Positions 35,909-47,303 of a stretch of 64,000 bases of DNA are shown here, piece by piece. Origin of the DNA: Galerina marginata (Eukaryota; Basidiomycota; Agaricomycetes; Agaricales; Galerinaceae); the NCBI GenBank assembly GCA_023014335.1, contig JAECYW010000040.1, positions 1-64,000 on the forward strand. Reading direction: 5' to 3'. Positions within the stretch are counted from its first letter, which is position 1. The number at the start of each line of letters is the position of its first letter. A program made the position numbers and the translations under genes. The notes under the pieces were generated by a model. That model was not told the origin of the DNA and searched no databases. It worked only from the letters and a program-made list of their open reading frames with translations.

Positions 35909-37589
35909 CTACGAATTTGCAGCCTGCTTTGCCAGCTCGGCGGCGGCATGGACAACTTCTGGGCCAGGAGCGACCGACGGAGCGTCTTCCTCTGTCGTTG
36001 GTATAGGCTGCTGAGCATTCTTGCCTTTGCCGGGTGGTGGAGGGTGGTAAACTTTCTCCTAGAAAAAGTGAGCGAGTACAAGGTCAGACTCAATCATGCT
36101 CCAGGAATCACAACAAGCTGCAGAATTTACCTTCTTCTTTTTCTTATCAACTTTCGCGTTCGGGTCTGGGTAGGCGAGCTTCTCGATTTTTTGCCACTCC
36201 TCATCTGCCTCAAACGCTTCCCTCACCGGAGTCAGAAGGCGGATGATCCCCTCCGTAACGCTCGATTTTAGGTCCTTTGGGTGCAGCTGCTTGCTTGCAA
36301 AGTCTGCCTTGACTTCCTCGAAGTTCTTGTAGTGCGTCGACCCACCGAACTTGGCATCCCTCTCAACGCTGAAAACTGTGCCTTCCGGCGCGTCATCCGC
36401 AATGAACGGGCGCTGGTCGCCTAGCCCTGGTTCTAGGAGAGTCTCTGAACCGGCTGCGCGTCTTTCGAGTCGCAGCTGGCTGATAGGTATTAACACTGCC
36501 TCGACAAACGCGAGTACTCCATTGCCCTCGACATTGCCCTCTTCGCAGAAAGCGGACTTAAGTTTCTTGCGAATCGTTTCAGGAGTGTCGAGGAAGTCAA
36601 TCTTGGAGTTGGGATCCGATGCAGACATCTTACCACCGGCGAGGCCAGGTACCATTGCGTTCATAAGGTGCGCACGCTTGGCATAGCCGAGCCTTGGGAG
36701 GTAGAGCTCGGCAAAAGTGAATATTTTACGCTGTAGCGTAAGGGGTGAGTAAGCGGTTAACAAGGCGAAATATAGTTGATAATGAAGACGTACTTGATCG
36801 ACCCCTCCAAATTGGAAATCTACATCAAGGTATTGTTCGTCTAGGGCTTGGAGGCCAGGGTATAATAGGCCGCTGAGCAGCGGGCTTTCTACTTGCTTCA
36901 CGACTTCTGCGCCAGCCTTCTTTGCGTCATGCTCGGATACTGTCGCGCAGAGTTTGTAGTTGTCGAGATTGTACTCCTTCGTTAGCTGGTAGGATGACCC
37001 TTCGACAAAGCGGAGAGAGGATATAGGGATTCCAAGTGATTTGAAAACGGCTGTAAGGAGGAACTCGTAGTATTTTGTGCGATAGGCGACAAGTTCTAAT
37101 GGCGCTTTGAGGTTGTCAAGGAATGCGTGCACGTCTGAAAGGTGTTTGCTCATGAGATGGTGTTCGATTGCACCAGTGGTGACTAACCTGCTAAAAGAAT
37201 AGTGACCTGTCAAATTACAAAGGTGAAGTGACGTGTCGAGCCTCTAAGAACGAGGAAACGCATACGTGAACGCCAGCCCGTAAGAAATCGGCGATTTTCG
37301 TCAACGGCACAAAGTACCCAATGTGTGCTGGAGAAGTGTCGTTCAGTTAAGCAACAGATTCATCCACAATGAAATGTAATAGGTGGCGCACGTCTACCAG
37401 TAGGCGCAGTTCCTGTATATAAAACAAGAAAATTAGCAAGCGGTGGAAAAGGCCGTGCATTGGATTGTACCCGCCCCAGTAACATTTCGGTTGCCGTCCT
37501 TCTGCGAGGATGCCTTTGATGGAGTCCCCACCTAGGACTTCTTGCAACCTTCGAGTAATGAGTTCGTACTTTTCGTCTGGGGTAGCCAT
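35909..37589 (-). CDS. Cytosolic tyrosyl-tRNA synthetase
   Basis: Class I aminoacyl-tRNA synthetase charging tRNA-Tyr. The start [20 protein letters not shown] and the joined segment GTAPTGRPHIGYF carry the HIGH-like site; KMSAS near 36620 is the KMSKS-like loop. [10 protein letters not shown] and the tyrosine-pocket region [11 protein letters not shown] are also present. The gene has about six exons. One 63-nt intron between GVDQ and RKIFTF has no stop and keeps the frame, so it can be mistaken for coding sequence. After a lysine-rich stretch (VDKKKKK) a final exon encodes [14 protein letters not shown] and ends at 35909-35911. Length is about 390 aa without a C-terminal EMAP-like domain, as usual in fungi. 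No lesion seen. Confidence 0.93.
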
Positions 37590-37837
37590 GAAGGAGATGA
37601 GATGAAGGATAGGACAAATGGACGTGGTTGGCAGCCAGCTTGCAAGATCAAAATCTTATCAACTGACTCGACTCGGCATTGGCCGTCGATCTTATCAACT
37701 CAATGGAAGCAACGATGCGGATTGCAGACTTATTTATTTGAATTGTACGTCCATGCTTAACTTCACGAAGGATTTGGTTCAGCCAATATTCTTTCCTTTG
37801 CCTGATTTCCTGTTTCCTGCCTTCATTCATTTGCGTT

Positions 37838-39221
37838 TTAGCGCCCAGGGGCCAGATCATTTTTATACAGCGCTTCAGTCCCGACCTGAGCAACCCAGAG
37901 GTTCCAAGCGCGGCCGAGTCTAGGAAAAGCAGGCAGCGTAAAATGCAGGATGAGGGACGATCTTCGACAATAAAAATAAGGGAGACAAGAATTGACTTAC
38001 AGAGATTCTCCCTCATTTGTCACAGCTGCATCCATCGCCTGACGTGCAGTTAGGCCCGTTGGTTGCTTTCCGCCGTGTGCGAGCCCGCCAAGGAGAACTG
38101 CCTGCGCTTGCACAATTGCTGATTGTTTTGCGTAGAAAGATCTGTAGACGGCATCGCGTGTCGAGGCGCCGCGTATGGCCATACCGTGTCCTATTTAATT
38201 CATCGAGAGGCGGTTACAAATTGACTTGCAGCAGGCAACAATACAAAGTGTTATACCTTTCATTAGTACGAGCTGACTCCCATTCTCAAACGATTTCGCG
38301 AGCGCGTCGCCTAGGACTTCGTTTCGAATCAAAAGGTCCTGTGGTTGATCGTCGGGGAGGACACTTTTCGGGAGGGTGTTGGTATCGAATATCGGAGAAC
38401 CGTCTTTGAGCGCTCCTACTGAGCCTGCCTAGACACGACGAATAAGATCGTTAATTAATGAAGGCCGCATGAGCCTATTGAAAACAAAATCTGCCGCGTA
38501 CTTACCGTGCCCATCTGCGCCTTCAATCCTACACCGGCAGCACCAAATGGGAGGACCTCAGTCGTGTGCGCGTGCACCACGCTTATAACGTCTGGGAAGG
38601 CCTTGTAAATCTATCGCAGTACTTATTAAGTTCCGCGCCTCGCAGATTAATTGAAATGGTTACGAATGATATTCACCTCGGAATGTATAAAGCGTTCTAG
38701 GAAGCTAGAAGGAATGGCCGAACCCGTGACAGATGTATTGAACGTAAGGTGAAGAGCAGTGGCATTGTTGATGTCATAGCTGCGAGGACATTGGTATGTG
38801 TTTTGTAAGTTCTTCGGGAGTCACTCACGTCACTAAAGATCCAGAGGTAGCAAGTGCAGGTGCAATTGCAAATGACCTATTAACCTCAAATCATCAATGT
38901 CGCGAGCTTCAAAAAACAGAGCGGACTATGACGGACATAATAAATTGGCTCGCGTTATCAGGGTTGCGCACTGAGATATGGCCGAACGCGTCGACGACAT
39001 CGAGGAAATGAAGGATATCTACATGGAAAATAACGTGAAATCCGGTGAAATCTGACAACCACAATTCCGAACATACGGTTGGCATCCAAGAGATCTATTG
39101 CTGCTGTTGTGACGTTGGGACTTGCAGAGGGTGGTGTCTGTGAATTCACGACGAGTGGTTGGAAAACAAGGCTTAGAAGGACGAATAGAGTCGAGGTGAA
39201 CATTGTCGATGACTTGAACAT
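37838..39221 (-). CDS. Class II aldolase/adducin-domain protein with signal peptide
   Basis: Zinc-dependent aldolase/epimerase fold (fuculose-phosphate aldolase/adducin head family). The first exon encodes a clear signal peptide (MFTSTLFVLLSLVFQPLVVNSQ region), so the product is probably secreted, unlike typical cytosolic members. Joined exons give DANHILHFLDVVDAFGHIS, SVRNPDNASQFIMS, LERFIHSE, the zinc motif VVHAHTTEVLPFG, VGLKAQMGT, PQDLLIRNEVLGDALAKS and LVLMKGHGMAIRGAST, which supplies the third zinc ligand. The last exon ends ...EALYKNDLAPGR with a stop at 37838-37840. Introns are short and conventional, and no lesion was seen. Substrate is unknown: the fold serves both aldolases and non-enzymatic proteins, but the ligands support catalysis. 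Confidence 0.87.
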
Positions 39222-40728
39222 TCTTCCAACTTTCCGCGGGGTGTGTGCGAAGAAGAAGGCAGCGGTTTACCATCCTGTTATACACAAAGAAGCTTTCTAT
39301 AGTCGTGGACAAGGAGGACAAGACTGTGACGACTTGTGTGAGTGCATCCTACCTTTTGGAAGCGAAAGGCCTGTTTAAATTTAACCACGGTAATGACATG
39401 CGGTCCGCCTAACGGCCCATAGAGCGGGATAGCAAGAATCGTCCAAAGCGCCAATCACAGCGACGACATAGATAGAAACTGACCCGAGATGCAGGGACGA
39501 CTTTCGAGCCACACCATATCAGAAAGAGATAAGATTAGATCACGACAAGCACTAAAACGATCCCAACGCACCTAGTCGTCGAGATCAAGTCGAGACGGAA
39601 CAAAATAATTCGGTGGGAAGGAGACCTCCATAAATTGGATATATGTGACGGCGTGCGCGAATGCGATATTTATATCCAGGTAGGTGCCACTTAAATCTCA
39701 TGGTCCTGACCAGATGGGACTATTCGTAAAGCAGAAGATGGAAGACGGAACAGAAAGCCATTCCGTTCGCCGATCAACCTTGCAGTTACCAAGTTCATGA
39801 AGAGAGTGAAAGTCCAATTTATTTCGTATTCTGGGGCAGAGTAAGCATTATGGCGTCCTGCCAGTGGGAAAAACAATTCCTTGCGACTCAATTCATGGGA
39901 AATGTAGGGGAATATAAGACGTGCGGGAGACTCTGGGAATTTGACGTAGATCACAAGGACGAGCCCTCTCGTGGTTTGAAGCCCAGCATGAGAGTTAACA
40001 ATATCTGAGCGCAGTTGTCGTCCGGTCGCTTGCTGAAGGATCCTAACTGTCGACAAGGCGGAGGGTAATTAACAAAATATAAGTCGTCCACTCCGTGATC
40101 TTGACTTGACTGTCAAATCCGACTTGGTGAGGACAAGGCGTCTTGAGTGGAGTTCATAACGCCCAGGCGTCATGAAATCTATCACGCAGGTTGGTCCTTG
40201 ATATCGCTGCAAGAATTGGGCGAAATTCGATCAGAAGTCTGGCGACGAATGCGAAATAAGAACGAAAATCCGCTTCGTCTCAATAAAGAAGGCTAGATGT
40301 CGATGCGTCGACGAACCAACCGTTAGTGATGTGCCAATTCAGACATTCGTCGGTGAAGCCGGATGCTGAGACAAGATCTAGAACCATTTCAAGCTAGCCA
40401 GTGCGAGATATTATCTGATACATGTACTGATAGCTGAAGGATAGTCGGGTTGAGGTTGTGTTACAGACAAGTGCCACGTTGAGCGTTGTTGGTTGTCGAC
40501 GACTGTCTTTATAAGGTTTAGGTGCCAGCAGCGTCTGGTACAAACATGAAAAAAGTGAAACCACAGGGATGGAGACTGCTGAGGTACTCCTCTACAAATC
40601 GATTTTACACTATGACGTCTACCGAGCATTACAATATTTATAAAAACGGTCGGAGCGTCCGGGCTCTAGCAGTAAAAGTAAATATCAATAATAAAAGTGT
40701 TGATACAAAAGTTCGCTGGTCGACCCTC
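39222..40728. other. Intergenic region
   Basis: 1.5 kb holding the promoter of the aldolase-like gene on the left and the 3' flank of the F-box-like gene on the right. A minus-strand open stretch of 121 codons (40056 to 39691) has no recognised motif and is not called. Confidence 0.45.
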
Positions 40729-41940
40729 CTAGGAGACCTTCATCCAGTCTTGATCGTCCAGCGCTTTCAATTCTTGCTCCGAAATTACTCCCGTTTCCAA
40801 GTTCTTTCTGAATTCGTGAATATGTTTCCCGACGATAACAAGGCGGGTCAGGGTGGGAAGAGCCGTCGTTATCCTCTCGGCGGCACACTTGCGGCCCTCT
40901 GGCGTCCGTAGCTCCATGTAAGCGCTGATTTTCGAGTCCTTGTCTGTATCGTCATAGGCCCGAGTTGGTGGGCGCAGTACCAGTGTTTCAATGTGATCAA
41001 GACGAATTGGGAATGGCAAAAAAGGGACATGGTACGTCTCCAACTGTGGATAAGGATGACATTAATCCCATAAAGAACCAAGAAAAGTCACGACGACGAC
41101 GCGTACCTTCGTTGTGTAATCCATAATTCGCAAGTACTTGATATCAGGGAGCTGTGAAGCCACGCAAGCCGTGAGCACCGCGATATCTAAGCCGTTCCTG
41201 CTGTCCCTGCGCCTGATACTGAGACTCTTAAGCGATTTGTTATATTGGGTCAACGCAACAAATGTAGCCAGCTCCTGGACGTCCGTCGACTGCACAAATT
41301 CAAACTGCAACCGCTTGATATTCCTCTTGTGCCACGAAGGGTAGCTGAATTCCTGCACAACAGCCGCAGAGCTGTCCAAAGTGCTCAGCATAGGAAGGGG
41401 GGCGGCACAGATTTCGGCATTCCCTTTGCACTTCAACACGAGGGTATCGATGGCCGGCTGATTCTTGAGAAAGTCTACCAGGACCTGCGGCTGGAAATAG
41501 GAATTCGTGAATCTTCTCAACCGGAATCGGTGGCCTTCCAGAATCCACCTCTGTACGGCGTCCCCAGGCTTGTCCCCAATACCACGGCTATCGTCCTCGA
41601 GGATTTGCAAATCCTTGAGATGTACAGAAAGGCTGAGCGCATGCATGATGCGGGAGAGATCATCTGCTTCGAGGTCCATCTGTGGTGGCATGTAGAGAAT
41701 GAGCTTTTTCAGGCGCAGTGCCAGATATGGACGGCGGGCGACGGTGGTGCAAAAGGCCTTGATGCAACGCGTGCCTCTCAAGCGTATGGTAATGTACAGC
41801 AAACGCTCAGCTTCAGCACGAAATGCCTGAGAGACGGAGCAGAAGGTGTGCAAGTCGCGGTATCGAATGACTGGGTCCTGGCATATGATCCCGCAAATTT
41901 CTGGCGGAATGCTTATGGGGGGGCGAACAGGTCCATCCAT
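40729..41940 (-). CDS. F-box-like/LRR protein, 2 exons
   Basis: Exons 41940-41107 and 41043-40729 sum to 382 aa. The frame is open upstream of 41940, but the methionine before DGPVRPPISIPPEICGII is preferred because the F-box-like segment follows it directly (PPEICGIICQDPVIRYRDL, TFCSVSQAFRAEAERLL). The body is leucine-rich with irregular LRR-like units (HLKDLQILED, IDTLVLKCKG, DIKYLRIMD, HIETLVLRPP). The C-terminus is a helical segment LKALDDQDWMKVS. Probable role is substrate recognition in a ubiquitin ligase; no target can be inferred. Similarity to the other two F-box proteins in this window is weak. Confidence 0.75.
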
Positions 41941-43240
41941 GAATGACCGTCCAGCTGCGTCGAAACAGGGGGGCCAGGAAGGGAGTGTAATGTGGTACGG
42001 TGCCAAAGTCTTCCAGGCGTTGCTCTGAAAAAATAAGGCCGACCTTTGTACCCCACAGGTGACAAGGGTCGGAGTCAAGTCCACTCCGAGTAATTTCCTT
42101 TTTCGTCTTTAACAATTGACAGCCGGAAGTAGCGGCCCGCCAGCCCCTAAGTTAAGGGTCGTTCGACCGATTTTCAGCGACGTGAGCAATAAAACAACCT
42201 CGGTTCTGGGAGCTGGTTCGTCTTAAAGTCAACCGATCACGGCAAAATTAACTCGCCAATTCGAAATGACCAGAAAGGGATAAGTAGAGGCCCACCTCTC
42301 TCGATATTGGCTCTTCTCGAAAGGGGATCATCTTCGTGCGCATGCTCGTTCAGGTGCAAGCAAGGAAAAAGGCAGGAGCAGGAACAGCTAGCTCTGTGAT
42401 GCTTCTTACTAAATCCCTCGCAGAATACCTCTGAAAAAGTAGATAATCACTTGATCGTGGCTGCTAGCCACCACCGCGGCGGCGTCGTTATCAACCACGC
42501 TTCGATCGTCATTGGTTTATTCCAAAATTTAGATCGAGCCCAAAGGAAACAAGGTCAGCCACCGGCGATTTATATAAATCCTCGTCTTTCCCCTTCCTTT
42601 CTTCACCTCAAACCACCACCATCTCGCTTCTCTCTTTCCCTCCGAGCGACTACCTCCACGCGATATTCTCGTCTTGACGCTATTTTATCCCGCCATGCCT
42701 ACTCTTACAACGCCAACACCGCATAGGGTTCAATAAGCCACTGCCGTCCTCAAAAGCTTGCTCTCGTCGCTTTTAAGGCCCATCGCTTATGCCGTATGTC
42801 GCAAGATCGCTTTTCTTTCATATCATGCTGACGACCGCCGGGGAAACCTTTTACAGTTTTCGCGCCGCCACCATATATACAAAGCCGCCGTGTTTACGAT
42901 TGGAGTCGAAAGTCTACAAAGCCGGAGGCCGACTGTTTCCAAGTGCGTTATAGTCTGTTACATGTCCCCACTTGAAACTCATTCGTCGACGATTACCAAG
43001 AGGATCGCCCAAGTCCCAGGTTACCTGAACAATTGTAGCAGGTTTAGGCGCTAAAGGGTTATGTTTTGGTACGTCTTTTTCTCTGTCTACGCGGTCCGAT
43101 TCTGATTGGTGTTCCTTTCTTCCCAGGGGCGGTTACGTCGATTGGGCACACCTACGGAAGCTGGCATTTACACTGGTGTGTCGCTCTATTTTTATCCCTA
43201 GCCGATATTACTCATGAATCCCTTTTTAACAGATTACCGA

Positions 43241-43372
43241 ATGAGTGAGTTAATAAGTGAGTGAGAGAGTGAGTTAATAAGTGAGTGAGAAATGAGTGAG
43301 AAATGAGTGAGTAAGTGAGTGAGTAAGTGATTCTGAGTTAGTACGTGAGTAAGTGAGAGAATAAGTGAGCGA
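43241..43372. repeat. Interrupted (GAGT)n microsatellite
   Basis: About 130 bp of imperfect GTGA/GAGT units, including runs like GAGTGAGTTAATAAGTGAGT and later AATGAGTGAG copies. Interruptions with TTAATA suggest a higher-order unit near the left end. Confidence 0.85.
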
Positions 43373-43901
43373 TTTAGATTTTGTAAGAGTGAGATACTGA
43401 GTCAATGTTCCATAAGCTTGAGTTATCACTGACATCTTAGATACCACCGGACTTCAAATATCGCAGCAAATAAGATCAAGACGACGACGCGAGACGGAAG
43501 ATGGGCGACGAGAGTTGGAAGAGAATTATGGGTAGAATTAGACTAGTACACATTAGCTCAGTAGTATTCACAAGTATTGTAAATGGGACGTTTAGAACTC
43601 CTCACGGGGTCATTCGCGCTTCGGCGCTTGTGGGATTTCTCGGCATTCATATCACCTCTGATAATTATTGAGTAAGGGATCATGAATTCATTATGCATTA
43701 ACGCTCAAAGGCAATCAAACCAACTTTATTCTTCGCCAGTTGTCAACTTCTTTTGGCTCCTGGGTCGCCCGCACTGGGTCTTATTATTAAGCGCCGGCCA
43801 AAAATAGCAATCGAGTGGCTCCTCGATCAGGAACGACCACGCGACGCTCCCTCGAGCTGCAGCTCAAGATCTTGTAGAGCTTTAAGGCCAGTGATTATTG
43901 A

Positions 43902-44103
43902 GAGATTCGCCCGACGTTGGATGCAAAGAAGTTCTCACAGAGCGTCGGGTATAAGTTCTTCGTGGATGACTATACTTCGCGAGGGGCGAATTACACTGAC
44001 GATGCAACGGCAACCCCGCCTTGGATCGATGACTTTTATATCTGGCAGCCTGCTCAGTGCTGGCCCTCCAAGCTCAAAGACGACCCTGTCAGTGATAAAA
44101 ATG
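43902..44103 (+). pseudogene. Exon-like fragment of an unidentified gene
   Basis: The frame is coding-like in composition (EIRPTLDAKKFSQ, WIDDFYIWQPAQCWP) but begins just after an in-frame TGA and has no clear upstream exon. I do not recognise the family. It could be an internal exon of a gene damaged upstream or a chance open stretch. Confidence 0.3.
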
Positions 44104-44226
44104 TGTGCCACAAGCGTGAGCACAATCAACATCAACCACGTGATAGAAGCGACGCGTTCGAGCCCGCCCTAAACCTTCCAATTACATTGTTTAATGCGTG
44201 ATTTCCCATAGTGTACTTGTATCCAT

Positions 44227-45385
44227 ATGCCTCTCACCCGTCACTTCAGTTCCTCGCCCAGCAAGCTCCCTCACTCGAGCGATACCGAGCTATACGAAAC
44301 ACCGCTCAGAAAGCGATTCCGAAACTTCGAAGAGGACGACAGTCCGGCCAGTTCTTTCTCGTCATCACCTCGCAAGAGACGTATGTGGTGTATAAGTACC
44401 GTCTGGCGTTCCTCAATAGCTGACATATTCCTACTAGAGCGGAGAGATAGTCCAAAGAAACCCCCAAAGGATGTTGATTTGGAGCAGGTTCTTCGAGACA
44501 TCATCGCCGACCCTACCAATCACAACGCAGTCGTCGAGCTCAAGACCGTTCCCAGAGGTACTTTGACCAGTTGATGGCTCCCGCACCGTCAACTGACATC
44601 ATCTTTAGATGAACGTACCGCCCGAAGGCTGGTGAACCGGCTACTTCACTCCACCAAAGCAGCCGTGATGAAGCGCCGTGGATCGAAGAAGCACAAACTT
44701 CTGGAGACGGAGCTCTATTTGGAGTGGTTGAACGAGCTAGATTATGTGGCCTCTGCATTGGATGTGAGTTCTCTTTGGTTCCCTGTCCTTGATTGCCGTG
44801 ATTGTAACGAGCGCCCAACAAGGTTGCCTTGAACGCCAAGGTTCCTGGTACTCGAAGACGAATCACTGGTCTAGGGAGGGTCTCCTATACAATTCTCTAC
44901 AACCTAGTCGACGAATTCATCGACGAGGTGAACGCCCATCACGATGGCCCCTCAACGAAATCTTCTGAACCGTGCCTATACCCCGCCACGATGACCCTCG
45001 TTGAGGAAGCCAAGGACCCATCGACAGACGACCGGTCCGATAAGGCTGTCCAACTGGCGGAGGAAGCTTTGGGTCGCATTGATAAAGTTTTAGCATACGC
45101 CGTAAGACGGTACAAGGCCGAATGCGGGAGGAACAACCCATCACTGGCGATAAAGATAAGCGCCCAGGAGCATGCACTAGCGAAAGGCTGCTGTTTGCTC
45201 TGCGAACAAACGGGCTATGGCACAGTCGAGAGCGACATCGGGGATACTCTTATGGACGAGGCAAGAGGTGTCCTGATGCAGTGGAAGAGCGAGGTGAGCT
45301 TGATCTTCACTGTGTCACATCCCTTCACTCACCTGGTCTATGATAGTACGAGGATTGTGAGGACCAATTGGACGATTCTGATTAA
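44227..45385 (+). CDS. Unknown protein, basic Ser-rich N-terminus, 5 exons
   Basis: Exons 44227-44380, 44438-44557, 44609-44763, 44823-45293 and 45347-45385 sum to 312 aa with all junctions in frame. The N-terminus is Ser/Pro/Arg-rich (FSSSPRKRR, SPKKPPKDVDLE), suggesting a nuclear location. It is followed by a helical body (DERTARRLVNRLLHSTKAA, KLLETELYLEWLNELD, VSYTILYNLVDEFIDEV, DKAVQLAEEALGRIDKVLAY). The last residues are acidic (YEDCEDQLDDSD). No catalytic motif or known domain is recognised. A short sequence at 61.64 kb resembles its first exon. Confidence 0.7.
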
Positions 45386-45615
45386 GATTTCTTTTACTAA
45401 AATGAGAGACAATGTATCGATAGCATTAACAAGTGTATTATACCCATCATATGTAAATTTATATCTTGCATGGAAGAACCAAGGTCTTTCACACAACTCT
45501 GCTTACACTACTCTTCAAGCCCTCTGATGAGATTTGCCCAAACTTCAAACGGTCTCGTAAAACCCAAAGGAAAGTAGACTCTCAATACTCCAAAGAAACC
45601 TATTAAAATACATAG

Positions 45616-47303
45616 CTAAGCCTTCGTAGGATCTCCGTAAACCCCTGGCGTAGCTGGACCCTGATTCGCATATTGCGCCCATGGATCGTAATGCGAAAGC
45701 TGAGGCCCTTCGATTGACCCCGGTGTCATTGCAGCCTTATGCGGGGCAGACAACTCTGCAGGCGTCACAATGTGGGATTCAAAATCCTCGGAAACAATGA
45801 ATGAAATGCTCTCATTTTGAGAAGCAAACTTGGCTGAAGAAGGTTTACGATCTCCAACGCCTTTGGAGCTATTGTGGGTAGGGTAATATCGAGTGTGTTC
45901 TCGTGCTGCCTGGACGATCCAATCCAGCTGTGAGGATGGAAGGTGGACTCGATGTGCGCCGTTGGCAACGGATCGCATCCGGGAAACAGATGCGGCGATG
46001 AGGAACACTAAGAATGCACCGATCGTCGTTACGAGAACCGAAAGGCGGATTTGGACTACATCACGCCGTGCTGATATTGCGCGAGCCACTGGATGAGGAT
46101 ATTGAGAGTCTTTGACCAACTGAAAGGCCTGAAACGCTCGTAACATCTCTTGACCAGTAGGTTGTTTGACTTGTTGCTCATTCAAAGACGCGCTGACTAT
46201 GGAGCGAGTGGAGACCTGGATGAACATCACATCAGCCCGCTGGGTACATTGATTAGAACACCACTCACGTCCAGGATGCTGCTTGCTGGATTACTGAAAC
46301 CGCCTCCTGCAGGTATCATTGCCTGATCTTCGATCACACTCTGTAAAGAGTTCACGAATGAACAGTCGGCCACATGGACATCCGACTTGAGCGAAGTGTC
46401 AACGAACGAATCATAATCCGCATCCACCCTCCCCACCCGATGCGCCAACCAATTGACCAGGGAGACGTTCACGGTCTGCGGTTGGAAGTCTTTGCTGAGG
46501 GCTTGGTCCCCATCCCAAGAGGCAAAGAAGTATAGAATAACCATATCTCTCCACACACCAGTCCCGTTCGCAGAGGGTTCGTAAAACCCGCTGTAGTCGA
46601 CACCCTGCCGAGTGCGATTCTTCGTAGCCCATACAGGGATAAAATTCATTAGCGTGGGGACTTCTTGTTGGAAGGCGCTGCTGTTGGAAGGAAAAACATG
46701 GAGCTCGGCTGATTCATGGACTGCGAAGCTGCAAGTCGCCTTCCATGTGTTGTTCCACTCAGCAGAATGATAGACCCAATCTTCATCGTCATTGGGCGCA
46801 AAGTCAAATAGTTCTGTCAACGGGGCGGCGGCACTATTTAAGGCTGAAATCCGGGAGGTGATGGGTACGATGGCGCTCGAGATGGAATTGTGTTCACGCG
46901 TCACCAAAATCCCATTAACCGTTGATGTGCGTTCGATGGTGTTCGTGACGACCGCACGATTGCTGATAACGGTGCTGGCTGCCCCAATCACAGCTGCGAC
47001 GACGCAGAATGCCGATGTGACTACAAACCCGATTCTACCATTGGTGATTGCTTTTAGGAGCAGCGTTCGCAGCTCAAACACTTCGCTGGGAGTCACGGCC
47101 GGCGAAATGAACCAGATGCTGTGGGCGTCTTTTCTGGCAAGCAGCGAGCGTCTGGTATGAGAGCGGTATAGAGAGCGTATACACATCGCTATGACGGCTG
47201 CGCAGACGTTGATCCACACACCGAAGATGGCACGCAAGGTGGACTGAGAGATGCCCGGGCAGTCGATGAAGAAATCACCGTCTATGAAGTTGCCTGCGAC
47301 CAT
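45616..47303 (-). CDS. Multi-pass membrane protein of unknown function, 2 exons
   Basis: Exons 47303-46269 and 46215-45616 sum to 544 aa. Hydrophobic segments are visible at about residues 21-42 (TLRAIFGVWINVCAAVIAMC), 90-115 (IGFVVTSAFCVVAAVIGAAST) and, after a large ectodomain rich in N-glycosylation sequons, at about 420-440 (VLVTTIGAFLVFLIAASVS). The C-terminus is a soluble tail ending PATPGVYGDPTKA. This layout occurs in a large Agaricomycete family of unannotated membrane proteins. No transport or enzyme motif was recognised. The start at 47303 is followed immediately by sequence leading to the first helix. Confidence 0.75.

Larger units (their letters stand above)
41941..44226. other. 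2.3-kb region with promoter-like and exon-like fragments, no intact gene
   Basis: A TATATAAAT box (42571-42579) and CT-rich tract lead to an ATG at 42695 whose frame reads MPTLTTPTPHRVQ and then meets TAA; the frame after the stop continues with coding-like sequence (ATAVLKSLLSSLLRPIAYA) up to a good donor (GCC|GTATGT). A second exon-like stretch at about 43902-44103 reads VGYKFFVDDYTSRG and WIDDFYIWQPAQCWPSKL but is closed upstream by a stop. Between them lies a GTGA-type microsatellite. I read these as remnants of one or two genes, function unknown. Confidence 0.4.

Noticed and set aside
36351..36686. Plus-strand open stretch of 111 codons
   Set aside because: Antisense to the tyrosyl-tRNA synthetase catalytic region.
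36740..36805. In-frame continuation through the TyrRS sequence between GVDQ and RKIFTF
   Set aside because: It is a 63-nt stopless intron with proper donor and acceptor; the protein joins conserved blocks only when it is removed.
41245..41946. Plus-strand open stretch of 233 codons
   Set aside because: Antisense to the F-box-like gene, whose exons sum to a full frame.
43241..43372. GTGA-rich stretch considered as a telomere-like repeat
   Set aside because: Units are GAGT-type and do not match TTAGGG; it is internal and imperfect, so a microsatellite.
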